Notes: generated by a model not told the origin, from the sequence alone. A stretch of 64,000 nt of DNA from Azolla caroliniana (GCA_043228905.1 JBHGNT010000005.1:9982001-10046000); one strand, 5' to 3'. Counted from the first letter of the stretch, positions 9,596 to 20,797 are shown. Made by a program: numbers and translations.

Positions 9596-11061
9596 TGAGG
9601 CCTTTTGCGTTCGAGGGTGGGGGGGCATTTAGGATGGCTGGTACTTTATCCGGGTCCATGGCGATATCATCTTGACTGACGATGTGCCCGAGTAGGTTGC
9701 CGCTTGTGACCAAGGACGCACATTTTTCCGGGTTTAAACTTAACCAAGCTTGATGACATTGATCAAGACAGAGATGTAACTGGGTCATGTGTTCCAGTCA
9801 CTGACCATATACGGCAAAGTCATCGAGAAAGACTTGCATGAACGCCGGGATATACTCGTTAAAATTTTTGGTGATGATGCGCTAGAACGTGGCCAACACC
9901 GTTTTCAAACCGAACATCATTACTTCTGCCACGAAAACACCCCATTCCGTGACAAATGTTGTTTTCTCCTGATCATCCGGGTGCATTCTGATTTGGTTGT
10001 AACCACTGAACCCGTCTAGAAAGTTGTAGCATTCGTGACCTGCCACCGTGTCGAGAACACTATTCGTGAACGGGAGAGGGAATCCATCCGTGACCATTGC
10101 AGCATTAAGCTTGCGGTAGTCGACACAGACTCGGATTTTCCCATTTTTCTTGGGGACAACTACGATTGGGCTTAACCATGTGGCGCGTTTTACAGGTCGT
10201 ATGGACCCAACTCGAAGGAGCTTGTCTATTTCTTCCTTGACCTTAGCCGCATAATTGGGGTTCATCCGGTATCGTCTTTGCTGAACCGACCGAGCGTCCG
10301 GGAGAAGATAGATCTGTTGTTGGTAGTATTGTGGGTCCAAACCCTTCATATCCATGTAAGACCATGCGAATACATCCTGGTAATCGGTGAGTAAATGTAT
10401 GAAGGCTGCTCGTTCACCGGCTGGTAAGTTATTAGCAATCTGTAGGGTGCGAGGGTTCTCGTTCGAACCGAGGTTCAATGTTTCAAGCGTTGATGCCTTC
10501 ACTCGTTGGGAGATGGCGAGTTCACCTTCAAAAGTGTCCCGAGCGTGTCGTAATTCTGCGATGGTGGTGGGATCGGGCTCATCCTAGGGAGGTGTATTCA
10601 CCGTGACTTCCTCGTCTAGAGGTGTGCCGACGGCCGTCATGGTGTCGATTTTGAAGAGAGGTATGATAGTGGGATGGTCTTCTAGGAAGTCATCCACCTC
10701 GTCATCGGCTAACCCGTCGAGCATGTGCACCCGTTCCGCATATAACGGCGAGGTGTTGTGGGGCGTGGTTACGTGTTCTTCGGTTATGATCCGGACCTTG
10801 GTCTTTCCTCGGCGAAACGAGATCATGTTGCACTGCCAATGTTGTTTGATATTTGCTGTGCGCAACCATGGTCTGCCCAGTAACATTGGGTAAGCCCCCT
10901 GTGCTTCGAGTCGTAATACAACATTCGAGATAGTAAACATGTGGCCTCCTAGAGTAAAGTCGAGGTGGCGGATTAATCCGATGGGGCGAACGATCGTGTG
11001 TCGGCCATCCGAAGCCAAAAGGGGCAAGGTTCCCATTGATTCAGGCCGAGTTTATGACAGG
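9596..11061 (-). pseudogene. Gypsy element B pol: protease C-terminus and reverse transcriptase, truncated
   Basis: Minus-strand frames give the protease C-terminal half at 11036-10584 (YPMLLGRPWLRTANIKQHW) and an Athila/Tat-like RT N-terminal half at 10502-9882 (DVFAWSYMDMKGLDP, WLSPIVVVPKKNGKIRVCVD, NQIRMHPDDQEKTTF). A further segment at 9788-9558 (LNPEKCASLV, GHIVSQDDIAMDPDKV) ends where the DNA-element fragment begins. The rest of RT, RNase H and integrase are missing. The protease continues across the inserted 4555-bp element into 15622-15883. Confidence 0.85.
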
Positions 11062-11481
11062 TGTTATTCGCTTAGCCGGACAAGGCCTAACACAAGGTGT
11101 CACGGAGACACTTCACCAAAGGGTGATTACGGCATAGGATTAAGATTCAACGATTACACCGACTTACGTAGGTTACACGATTAGATTGCTTTGGTTAATT
11201 ACACGCGTAAGATACAACAGTAAATACAGAACGGAAATCAAGACAGAAGTATAAACATCATAAACTGTATTAATTATCCGCTGTCATTACAATGGGGTCC
11301 GGGCCTTTAAATAGGTTTCCGGCCCGTAGTACAAAACGGTGCCTCTCGCACCTATTCGGGATCCGTCCGGATCTGGAACGGCATACCGTTTCCAGTCCGT
11401 CCGTCCACACTATGCTCATTTACAACCATATCTAATTAATTCCTTCACTCCGTATTTTGGACTGCTTGCCGGCCGGTAACA
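11062..11481 (-). repeat. 3' LTR of the 4555-bp element
   Basis: On the minus strand the LTR starts TGTTACCGGCCGGCAAGC at 11481 and ends CGAATAACA at 11062. It contains a TATTTAAA box. The internal sequence abutting it reads CACGGGCGTGCCATG, which is not purine-rich, so a standard polypurine tract is absent; the same sequence abuts the 3' LTR of element H. Confidence 0.95.
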
Positions 11482-11536
11482 CATGGCACGCCCGTGGGAC
11501 AGTACCTTGTACGTCGAACCCTTCTCGGCCCCTTCA

Positions 11537-14500
11537 TTATTCACCCAAATTGTCCAAAATACTTTGTTCAAGAATTTCCACTTGTTCTTCCGGTTGTTCT
11601 TCCGGTTGTGGTTGTTGCGGCTGTGCTTGCTGCTGCTGCTGTGGTTGCGGTTGGGACTGAGGCTGCTCCGGCTGCTCTGCTTGCTGTTGCTGCTCCGTTT
11701 GTTTCGCTGACTCCGGTTGCTCCGTTTGTCTGCTTCCGGTCCGGTCTCCTTCCAGTAACGGTTCCTCATCACTGAGGTTGACCGTAACTGGTTCTCGTTC
11801 TTTCTCTCCCCGGATCCGGGACCTCTCGTAGCTTTCAAACTGGATCTGCGCCTCCAGCCTGTCGTCGTCCAGCTGAGCTACAAGTTGCCGGACTTGCTCT
11901 AGTTGGTCCTCTGCCAAGGCTTGAAAGTCTTCGGCCAGCTCATCTCTTATGCCGGTGAAATCTTCAGAATTCAGCATATAGCAATCATCTCCCTCCTTCC
12001 GCCGGTTCTCTACATCAGCCCGGAGCAATTGGAGTTCCGCCGCGTTCGTGGCCCACTTGGTCCACCATTTGACGGAACCGTTGTCAATCAAGCTCTTGGT
12101 CTGGTTCAACCAGGCCCGCATGATATCCTGGATGCGACTTGCTCCCATTTGTGCTCTGCTTTCCACCACTTGTCGCTCCTCCTTCAACTGCTTGATGAGA
12201 TTTGCCGTATCCTCCGCCTGCTCTCTGTAGCGCGTCAGCTGCCCTTGATATGTCGTTTGCAGCCTCTGCAGTACCTCCGCCGCTCTTTCTTTTTCCGCCT
12301 GCTGTTGCCTGAGGAGCTTTGTCCGAACCTTCTCCGCCTCTTCCAACCGTCTTCTGTTTTCCGCTTGTTCCTTGGCGAATGCGGTTGCGGTCCGATCAAC
12401 TGCTTGCCGGAGCTCATCCGTCCGTTCCTTGTGCTCCGTTTGCAACCGTTTATACTCCCGGTGCAATTGCTCAAATTCCTCCGTTTTTTGTTTGAGCTTG
12501 CCGTTGATCTGGCGATGGTTCCGGTCCTCCCGGTCCTTTACCTGCCGGAGTTCCTCTTTCAGGCGCTCTACTTCTGTTTCGGCGTTCCTCCGGAGCCTCT
12601 CCTTCTCTTGCAGCATTTTCTCCTTCTCCTCCTTGAGCCGGTCGTACGCTTGGTGGCCTTTCCGTAAGCTCTCCTCGGCCCGGCGTAGATTCTCAGCAGT
12701 CTTTTTGAGTTCTGCCTCCGCTGCCGTCTTCAATTCTCTTTCGCGGCTCCTCAGCGCTTCTTGGGCAGCTAGCTCATCCTTTAAATCCGCAAGCTCTTGG
12801 GCTTGTGCCGCATTTCTCTCCGGAACGGTTTCCGTTGCCGGGGTCTGATTGCTATGTACAGGTTGATCTGCCGCTTTATTCTGTACATTGCCCGGAGTCA
12901 CCGGTGCTTGGACTTGTGTTGTCAAAGCCACTTGAGCCATTTCCCTTGTGACCCTGTCCAAGTCTTGTTCAAGGCTCCGGATTCTGGACCGGGCCGTCTC
13001 TAGATCTACGGTTGTGACGAGCAACCGTTCCTGGTGCGCTCTCTCTTCCGCCTCTATATACTCGACCACTCCGGCGATTTGCTCGCCTACCCACCGTAGC
13101 CACATGCTACTGGTGCCTTGTTGCTGTACTGGTCGGGTCGGCTCATTCACTGTGGAATTGTCTGGCCTGAGTGCCTGCATATGCCGTTCTGGTTCTACTC
13201 CTTGGCCGCCGTGTGTTCTGGCTGGGCTCGCCGGCTGTTCAGTTCCGGTTCTCGCCGTCTCCGGAGCCGTTGGAATGACTTCTTCTATAGAAGTCGACAA
13301 GACCGGTTCCCTACGCACCGGTTCCGGTTCCTCCCTTGTGGTTTGCTCAGGTTGAGTTGGGGGCGTTTCTGCCTCTCGCGGGTACGACCGCTCCCCTCCT
13401 GTCTCGGCAGTCCTACTTCTTGACCGTCGTTGGAGGTGCTCTTCTGGCTCCTCCGTTTCCTCTTCCTGTGTCACGGCATGTTTCTGTGCCGTCAAGGGTT
13501 CCGGTTCCTTCTGTCCCGGTCTCCGTATGGTTATCTTGACGGGTCGGACCGGTGACACCTCCTCCGGTTCTGGGACCCGTTTCTTCCCTTTCGTCGCCTT
13601 CGACGCCAGCAGCTGCTGTCGTTTGGACGCCGGCTTCGAGGTGCTTCCTTCCGATACTCTTGGCCGCTTCTTTGGCTGGACGGTCTCGACCGGCGGCACG
13701 AGCAATGTTATCCATTGAGCTACGGCGTGCCACAGCTTCCAGCCCTCCTTGCCGTCCTTTCCTCGTACCATGTCGATTGCCGTGCACAAACCGTCCGCAA
13801 TCAACACCGGCCAGTCCACCTTGATCCCTTCATAGGTGGCTATGATCATCCCTGCCCGATTTTTTGGCATGACAGGGGGTCGGGGGTACACGTGACCGTA
13901 CTCATGGAGCACTCGAGTTATCTCCCTGAATAGCGGATCTTCGCCGCCCTGCGTCCGATAGCCTTTGCCGGCAACAGAGTACTCACCGAAATATCGGATG
14001 AGTTGCTCCGAGGTTGGGTTATCGATCTGAAAGATTCCTCCCTCCGGAAGGCCTGTCAGCGCACGGATCGCTTCCTCGGTGATGACCTCTGTGGCGAGCT
14101 CCTTGATGACCCGGTCGGCTTCTCTGTGCGGCGGTGCCTCCATGATGGCCAAGAACCCCTCCAGTCCGTGTTGCCTGAACCATTTCCTGGCCGCTTCCGA
14201 CAGCGTTTGTGGTTCCATGTCTGCTTCTAGGTCGAGGGAAGATGGCGAAGTAGAGTGGTGATGAGAGTGAGAGCGAGAGAGAGAGCGTTCTGAGCGCGGG
14301 GGTTCTCTGCGTGCAGGTTCGCGTTTGCTCAGCTTCCACTGCCTTGGTGCTTCTGTGCTTCTTGGCTCGCGAAAAAAGAAGGTCTCCATGCGCTCTTCTT
14401 CCTCCGGTGTCATTCGCTGGGACGTGTGATTTGCTTCCCACGTCTGCTCGAAGTCATGAACATGCGCTTCCGCGTCCGGATCATCGCGATACTTTGAATA

Positions 14501-15145
14501 TTGGAACGGCATGTCGTCGTCCAGTATTAGGCCGCGGTTTAGTGGCGTTTGTTGATATCCTTCCGGTTTTCTCTCCGGTTCCACTTCCGGTTCTTTTGCC
14601 GGTGCTTTTTCTGGTTCTTTTTCCGGTTCCTTCACCGGCTCTTCTTCCGGTACCTTTGCCGGCTCTTTCGTTGGTGTCGGTGGCTTTGCTTCTTCCACTT
14701 CCGGTGTTGGTGGGTTGACGGCTTCCGTTTGTGGTTCCGGATAGCCCTGGTTGCGCGGTTCCGGTTCTGGAGTCGGCACGGTATCCGACCCGTCGTCCTC
14801 CGGGCCGCCGGGGGTATCGTTGCTGCTCCGGTAGTTCGTATGCACGCTGTATCCCCCTTCGGAATCCGATTCGTAGGCTGAAAAGGCTTCTGCCTCGTTT
14901 TCTCCGCTTGCCAGCGCCTCCAGGAGTCGTTCGGTTTCCCGGAGACTACTTAGACTGCTGCCGTCGTCCTGGTCGCGAGTTTGCCGTAACCGGAGAGATT
15001 CCTCCGCGACTCTCCGGATCTCGTTGGAGAACGAATGATCCGAGCGAATTTCCTGCGCTGCTTGCTGGAAAGTCTCACGCCGTCTTTGCCGTTCGGCGAG
15101 GCGTCGAGCTCGGTCTGTAACCAAGTCGTGCGTTGGTCTAGTCAT
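11537..15145 (-). CDS. 1202-aa gag N-terminus fused to long coiled-coil accessory protein
   Basis: The single open frame of the 4555-bp element has a 51-bp leader after the 5' LTR and stops 55 bp before the 3' LTR. Residues 1-210 are charged and rich in Pro/Glu repeats (KEPEKEPEKAP). Residues ~211-255 match the start of an Athila/Tat-type gag capsid (FQYSKYRDDPDAEAHVHDF, WEANHTSQRMTPEEEE), comparable to gypsy B gag at 17075-17485. From ~residue 250 the match switches to the downstream frame of element H: a globular segment (~305-490; LSEAARKWFRQHGLEGF, GEYSVAGKGYRTQ), a basic and acidic linker, and a long coiled coil (~780-1010). A conserved WWTKWATNAAELQLLRAD block follows (~1025-1050), then a SUMO-interaction-like VTVNLSDEE and a Gln/Pro-rich tail. 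No polymerase or nuclease motif is seen. I infer a structural or RNA-binding role within particles; function is unknown. Confidence 0.85.
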   Translation of the reverse strand: MTRPTHDLVTDRARRLAERQRRRETFQQAAQEIRSDHSFSNEIRRVAEESLRLRQTRDQDDGSSLSSLRETERLLEALASGENEAEAFSAYESDSEGGYSVHTNYRSSNDTPGGPEDDGSDTVPTPEPEPRNQGYPEPQTEAVNPPTPEVEEAKPPTPTKEPAKVPEEEPVKEPEKEPEKAPAKEPEVEPERKPEGYQQTPLNRGLILDDDMPFQYSKYRDDPDAEAHVHDFEQTWEANHTSQRMTPEEEERMETFFFREPRSTEAPRQWKLSKREPARREPPRSERSLSRSHSHHHSTSPSSLDLEADMEPQTLSEAARKWFRQHGLEGFLAIMEAPPHREADRVIKELATEVITEEAIRALTGLPEGGIFQIDNPTSEQLIRYFGEYSVAGKGYRTQGGEDPLFREITRVLHEYGHVYPRPPVMPKNRAGMIIATYEGIKVDWPVLIADGLCTAIDMVRGKDGKEGWKLWHAVAQWITLLVPPVETVQPKKRPRVSEGSTSKPASKRQQLLASKATKGKKRVPEPEEVSPVRPVKITIRRPGQKEPEPLTAQKHAVTQEEETEEPEEHLQRRSRSRTAETGGERSYPREAETPPTQPEQTTREEPEPVRREPVLSTSIEEVIPTAPETARTGTEQPASPARTHGGQGVEPERHMQALRPDNSTVNEPTRPVQQQGTSSMWLRWVGEQIAGVVEYIEAEERAHQERLLVTTVDLETARSRIRSLEQDLDRVTREMAQVALTTQVQAPVTPGNVQNKAADQPVHSNQTPATETVPERNAAQAQELADLKDELAAQEALRSRERELKTAAEAELKKTAENLRRAEESLRKGHQAYDRLKEEKEKMLQEKERLRRNAETEVERLKEELRQVKDREDRNHRQINGKLKQKTEEFEQLHREYKRLQTEHKERTDELRQAVDRTATAFAKEQAENRRRLEEAEKVRTKLLRQQQAEKERAAEVLQRLQTTYQGQLTRYREQAEDTANLIKQLKEERQVVESRAQMGASRIQDIMRAWLNQTKSLIDNGSVKWWTKWATNAAELQLLRADVENRRKEGDDCYMLNSEDFTGIRDELAEDFQALAEDQLEQVRQLVAQLDDDRLEAQIQFESYERSRIRGEKEREPVTVNLSDEEPLLEGDRTGSRQTEQPESAKQTEQQQQAEQPEQPQSQPQPQQQQQAQPQQPQPEEQPEEQVEILEQSILDNLGE

Positions 15146-15196
15146 CCATTACCGTCGTTCGCTGCGAGAAAGCAGGAATCGTGGTCGCCAAAATTG

Positions 15197-15616
15197 TGTT
15201 ATTCGCTTAGCCGGACAAGGCCTAACACAAGGTGTCACGGAGACACTTCACCAAAGGGTGATTACGGCATAGGATTAAGATTCAACGATTACACCGACTT
15301 ACGTAGGTTACACGATTAGATTGCTTTGGTTAATTACACGCGTAAGATACAACAGTAAATACAAAACGGAAATCAAGACAGAAGTATAAACATCATAAAC
15401 TGTATTAATTATCCGCTGTCATTACAATGGGGTCCGAGCCTTTAAATAGGTTTCCGGCCCGTAGTACAAAACGGTGCCTCTCGCACCTATTCGGGATCCG
15501 TCCGGATCTGGAACGGCATACCGTTTCCAGTCCGTCCGTCCACACTATGCTCATTTACAACCATATCTAATTAATTCCTTCACTCCGTATTTTGGACTGC
15601 TTGCCGGCCGGTAACA
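15197..15616 (-). repeat. 5' LTR of the 4555-bp element, followed by a candidate primer-binding site
   Basis: It is identical to 11062-11481 except for two G/A differences (CAGAACGG versus CAAAACGG, and CCGGGCC versus CCGAGCC). Two nucleotides of CA follow the LTR on the minus strand, then ATTTTGGCGACCACGATT; TGGCGACCACGATT is the likely primer-binding site. I could not assign the tRNA from memory. Confidence 0.93.
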
Positions 15617-15621
15617 ACAGG

Positions 15622-17666
15622 TCGCCTCGCTGATGACATTCACGCCAGAGCCGCCGTCGATTATGCACTCGTGCAGGTCCCTTCCTTTAATCATAATTTT
15701 TATGGCTGGATTCTGCGTATCCATGAGAGGTGGACCCGTTCCTGGCTCGGTCAGGTGCACAGGTGGCGCGGTGGAATGGGTGTTGGTCGTGAGTGTAGCC
15801 AAGGTGTCCCAAAAACGTGGCATGAGTGGTAAGAGTTTATGCAGAGGCAAGGAGATCCTGGAATTGGTAAGGGTGTCCCACAACTGGTCATCTTCTATCG
15901 ACGTGGATGGTGTCGAGGACTATGTTGCTCCAATGGTTGCGTCTCCCATTTCTGTTTGCATCCGCACCACATTGTTTTTGTTGGCCGTATCCATCCATTC
16001 TTTGGCTGCTTGCCGGACTTCATCCTGTACTTGCCATGGGGTAGCCTGGGCTTTGCTGCGTGTTGTGACGTTTTGCACGTCAGCCATAATACTATTCACG
16101 GCGGGAGCCTTTCCGCGGTCTGTTGTTGGGCATTACGTAGCGTAGTGACCGGGTTAGTTGCACTTGAAGCAGGTAACGACGCCTGAGTTGTTGGTGCCAG
16201 CCCGATCTGTCTGTGGGGAGGGGTGCGGCTGATTCCCGGCCTCGTGTGTTGGTGGGTTGGTCAAGGGCGCATTCGAGCTACACAGTTCATTTTGCGGGGG
16301 GTCCCGACGACGGTTGTCGTTATTCCTTCTGTTGTTGCGCGATCCTGAGTGAGAGTTGCACCGATCATTACGAGAATTTCGCTGATCATATCGGTCCTCC
16401 CGATCATCTTCATTTCGATCATAATCGTCGTTTACCCGATACTGGTCATTGTGATAGCGATCACGGCAGTCGTCCGATCTCCGTCGGTTGTCGTTTCGGT
16501 AATAGTCGTCGTCCCAACGGTAATCGTCATCACGGCGCCGTCTATCCGGCAATCGGGGTCGTTGGTTACCCTGGTTCCGGTAGGATTGTCTCTCGTCCTG
16601 ACGAGAGTATGTATCCTTGGGCTCGATCTGTCGAACCGGGGCCGTCGTTGTGTAGTTGAGCATATTGTATTCACAGTGCTCGACAGTGTGAGATCGGGAC
16701 TGGCAGATCGGACATTGTGGCCGATGAGGACATTCGAGGGCCAGATGGCCCGATCCCGAGCAAACTGTGCATTGGAGGGCTTGGCGGAAGCGATTGTCCT
16801 CCTGGGGAAGGGCGCTTTGCAGTGAACTCATAGAGAAAGTCGTGCTTTGTTGAGTCCGATCGAGGGCAAGGACGCGCGCTATGACTTGCTCGATCGTTTG
16901 GTTGGCAAAATTAGTAAGTGCGAGAGTCTTCTGTAGAGGCTCCCATAGGCTGGACAGGAATGCGTCCGGAATGTGTTGTGCAGAGACATCGTCGGCCACT
17001 TGTCTGTAGAGATCCCGGAACCGGATCGTGAACTGTGCGATCGTCTCGTGCGGTTCTTGTCGCATGGAAAAGAACTATCGGAGCAATTCTCGTTTGGGCA
17101 CCTCACGATGGAATAGTTCTAGGAACTGCGTGCAAACGTCGTGGAAGGTGACAAACTCCCTTGTGTCGAGGCCAAAATACCATCGCGCAGCTGGTCCATT
17201 GAGGGATAGTGTAAACGCGGCAATTTTTGAGGCCTCGATTTCGGCAGGTGAGAGTCGCTGTGTTGAGTGGTTGGCCTTCCAGGTGGACACGAAGGCACAG
17301 ATGTGCGACTCCGCGTCGAGGCTGTCGGTGTATCGTGGGTAAGGATACAACATGGTATCGAATTTGGGGTCTTCCGGTAAAACCGAAAAAGGGTTAGGAT
17401 CAGGGTGGGTGACCTCTGGAGGGCTTGGTGGAGAGGTTGGTGTGGACTCAACTCGCGACCGAGTAGCAGGTGGCGAGGATTGCAACCAGTGAGCCTTCGA
17501 TATTTCTTGGAAAGACTGGTCTGTGACCGCCGAGTCGGAAGTGCCTTCGACTGGCTCAGGGCGTCGGCTAGATGGCCGAGACCGCTTGGTGCGATTTGGC
17601 GCCGTAATGGCGGTTGAAGGTTGTCTTCAACGTAGTTCGTTGTGATCTCACAACTGTAACCGGGCG
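15622..17666 (-). pseudogene. Gypsy element B gag, zinc knuckle and protease N-terminus
   Basis: The gag N-terminus is at 17485-17075 (YPRYTDSLDAESHICAF, AARWYFGLDTREF). The frame shifts to 17065-16154: capsid C-terminus (QEPHETIAQFTIRFRDLYRQ), two Cys/His stretches (CTVCSGSGHLALEC, CPICQSRSHTVEHC), and a remarkable Asp/Arg/Asn/Tyr-rich tract around 16580-16290. A CFKCN...PGHYAT knuckle near 16160 is interrupted by stop codons. At 15883-15622 the protease begins (ECIIDGGSGVNVISEAT, with DGGS at the active site) and is cut by the 4555-bp element, continuing at 11061. The clade looks like Athila/Tat. Stops and a frameshift make it defective. Confidence 0.85.
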
Positions 17667-17676
17667 TGCCAAATTG

Positions 17677-18168
17677 TGTTAATCGTTCTGTTGGGAACAC
17701 CTTCGATATGCCTACAAGCTATCGGTATCAAGGGAAGTGTAACGTGAAGACTTGCGCACGGAGGCGTTGTTAGGGGAAGAAAACGGAGAGCATACCCGGA
17801 ATAGAGGTCGGGTCGTATACGTCGTTGAGACCTTAGAAACGACGGCACACAGATGAAAAAAACAACAAGAGCTAATAGATATGTATTACTGCAAATAGTG
17901 AGCGATGATTACAAAAAACACGGCCCACAACCAATGACCTTACAAAGCTCTTATAACTATGAAACGACCTCGCCTAGGCTCTAGATATCTCCCCCTGCTG
18001 AGGTACGCAGACCTCGGTTTATATACTTTTTCTTCATACAGAGCCGAGCGATCGGCTGACTGTGAGGCTCAAAACTTGGCGTTTACCTAACTCTACCTTA
18101 CCTACTCGCCTTACCTACCGGCGTATTACATTTAACTAATTTATATTTTTGGCCTATGGACAACAACA
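17677..18168 (-). repeat. 5' LTR of gypsy element B
   Basis: On the minus strand the LTR begins TGTTGT at about 18168 and ends at 17677 beside a primer-binding site read as TTTGGCACGCCCGG (about 17659-17673). The plus-strand start TGTTAATCG mirrors the TGTTATTCG of the 4555-bp element. A TATA-like stretch occurs near 18020-18030. No matching 3' LTR exists in the window because B is truncated at 9596. Confidence 0.7.
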
Positions 18169-18546
18169 GATACACTACTTCGAATCTCCATCTTGTGCTT
18201 GCTTGCTAACTCCATAACAAGATCCATACACGCTTCTACATCAGTCGGTTTACACGTCACACAACAATAGATGACAAAGACACATACAATGTCAATAGTA
18301 GAGATAGGTGGCTGGTATACCATATTATAAGGAGGTAAGACGGTCCTTCACATCATCATTGTCTCAAAATTTTGTATATGAGAACTATATCTCTTCTTCA
18401 TCATTAAGAGGGCTGAAAAGTTGGTTGTTTTCATTGTCATCAATGGATCATGTGTGGTCTTTTAGGACATCACACTAGTAAAACAATGGATTGGACACTT
18501 TTGTATCAGGGGGAAGTGCATCTTCTACAATAACAGAGATTGTCAT

Positions 18547-18649
18547 AACACCCATATAGCATAGTTGAAGTACAATAACATCCATCTTCTACAATAACAT
18601 CCATTTTTTAATGGTAGTTCGTGTACTTCAACTATGCTATATGGGTGTT
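18547..18649. repeat. Foldback/MITE-like hairpin with perfect 27-bp arms
   Basis: The left arm 18547-18573 begins AACACCCATATAGC; the right arm 18623-18649 is its exact reverse complement. The 49-bp loop contains a direct repeat of ACAATAACATCCAT. It could be a tiny MITE or a small-RNA-type hairpin. No clear target duplication was identified. Confidence 0.8.
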
Positions 18650-19171
18650 CATCGATCCACAACATCTTTGTGTTTGAGGCATAATGGCATTACAACCAAG
18701 GTTGATTCACTACAATTTGTAAACATCTTTCACACTCACATGTTGTCCATTAAGTAGCTCATCTTGGTCATAGAGTGTAATCTGCGGGTTGTGACGAGGA
18801 GCCGGACTAAAATTATGATAAGATGATAAGGGGTGTATCTAGACAAAATGGTAGTGCGTTAAGACTTAATTAGGGCACACAATTACATAGCGCTTTATAA
18901 AAAACTTAGTCAAAGTAAATTTCACATCTGCTTAAGGATTACTTAACAAGGAGAGACGAAAACATGTACACAAAAGGCAATAACAATATAACATTAAACT
19001 TCTCTATCTTTTGATGAACAATTTTTTTTATACAAGTCGATAGGTGAGCTTTTCACCTTCCTAGCTTACGAAAGCGATGAGTGCAAAGTTGAGCCTTTTG
19101 AAGAGGTTAAGTATTATAGATAGTGAATATTACTAAAAAAAACTTTGGAAAAATTCCTCTCCTTAAGCGTA

Positions 19172-19446
19172 TCCCAAACTTGTGCTTAAATATTTTCATA
19201 GAAAATTTATAGTGTTAAATTTGCTAGCTTCAAATGCATGTTATTCTAACAATTCAATAAACACTAATTACTAATTAATAAGATTAGCTCAATACATTTT
19301 AAAATCAGCCCGAACTTGTGCTTAAATATTTTCATAGAAAATTTATGGTGTTAAATTTGCTAGCTTCAAATGCATGTTATTCTAACAATTCAATAAACAC
19401 TAATTACTAATTAATAAGATTAGCTCAATACATTTTAAAATCAGCC
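19172..19446. repeat. 136-bp tandem duplication, two copies
   Basis: Two almost identical AT-rich units follow one another; the shared marker ACTTGTGCTTAAATATTTTC starts at 19178 and 19314. Only isolated substitutions separate them (for example TTTATAGTG versus TTTATGGTG), so the duplication is recent. No function is evident. Confidence 0.9.
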
Positions 19447-20760
19447 CAAATTTTAAAATGGTCATGTCTCTCTAACTATCTTGAATCCACTCAAGTTTAT
19501 AACTTATGAAGAGGATCCTCATAGAAATATCTAAAATCTAAAAATGGGCCCGTTTAGATGAAACATTCAACAAATCTTGTTATTTCATTTCCAATTTGGC
19601 AACACCAATGAGGGAAAACAAAATAATTATTTAGTCATACTATTAACACCATATGAAGACCAAAATGCTAGAACTAGACCACTCAAATAGATGAATATGA
19701 CATGTGCACAAGGAAGAATTATTTTACAACTGCAACATGTTCCTAGGTATGTTTCATCAACTTCATGTGAATGAAAACAATCCCCCATGATTCTAGTAAG
19801 AGAAAATCAAAACATACAAATAGAAAAGTTTTCCATGCGTCCTAGACAATCTAATATACACCCATGAACATAAAAACCATGTATGACAAAATTGTATTCA
19901 ATATATGACATTATTATTAGCTGAGATATTGACATATCCTCAAAAGTTTTCTTTTTGAGATTCACTACAAGGATTGCATGATCATAGATAGATACTATTC
20001 AGCCAACTAAATTTGAATGAATGACTTGCGAGCATATTGTTGTTTGTCGGGAATGCTCAAGATAATTTGTTGAACATTGATTTTGTTCTTATGATCTACA
20101 AATAGTTGAAAAATGACTTTTATGATTCACAAATATTTGTAATAAAGTAATCTAAGACTATCACTTGGACCATTCGGCAACAATAAACATGCATAGACTT
20201 GTCAGAATGTTTAAACTATGTATAGGACACAAATAAATTTATTCATAGGCTGCCAATGTCGAGCATCTCAAATGACGACTTAAAAGAGGAACGACAATTG
20301 AATACATTCGTCGATGAGTTGTGCACATGGAGTGGGAAACTTTAAAGCATGTAGCAATTGTAGAACAAATGGGAAGAAAGAGAAAAACACTCCCCCCACC
20401 CGCAATGACGTCTTTCAAAATATGGTGCGAAGGAAACATCAATCCAAAGGGGGGTGGTGGTGGTGAATGGATGGGATGAGAGGGATATGGAACATGCACT
20501 CCAATGTATATGGGTGGGCCGCAGGCAGCTACCCAAAGAAAAGATTAAAAAGAAAAAGGTGGTGTAAGGTTGTCTAGTAAGATGGATGGGTGGGGTAGCC
20601 AGACAAAAAGGATGGTAAATAGCTACAACCCAAAAATCAGGGAGGACTAGCACATGCTTGAAGCTCGGCCCACAATCAGCCCTGGCCTTTGATTAACACG
20701 AAGACGACACGGAAGCTCCTAGGAATACCACAATTTCGATCGACAAGAGGAAGATGAGAC

Positions 20761-20797
20761 GAAATCGAAATCGAAATCGAAATCGAAATCGAAATCG
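20761..20797. repeat. GAAATC hexanucleotide microsatellite
   Basis: About six uninterrupted GAAATC units lie roughly 450 bp upstream of the WNK start codon, next to a GA-rich stretch. Confidence 0.95.

Larger units (their letters stand above)
11062..15616 (-). mobile_element. Intact non-autonomous LTR retrotransposon (4555 bp, TSD ACAGG)
   Basis: Two 420-bp LTRs (11062-11481 and 15197-15616) differ at only two sites that I found. They are flanked by the perfect 5-bp duplication ACAGG (11057-11061 and 15617-15621). The internal region holds one long minus-strand frame and no RT, RNase H or integrase, so mobility must depend on proteins supplied elsewhere. The LTRs resemble that of element H (58540-58958), and the encoded protein resembles H's downstream reading frame, making H-type elements the natural helper. 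The insertion splits the protease of gypsy B. Low LTR divergence implies recent movement. Confidence 0.95.

Noticed and set aside
11903-12667. 254-codon plus-strand Leu/Arg-rich frame
   Set aside because: Antisense shadow of the coiled-coil region of the 1202-residue gene, with no family features.
20239-20653. Overlapping minus-strand frames of 86-103 codons upstream of the WNK gene
   Set aside because: Low-complexity Ser/Pro/His composition, no homologous motifs and no splice or promoter support.
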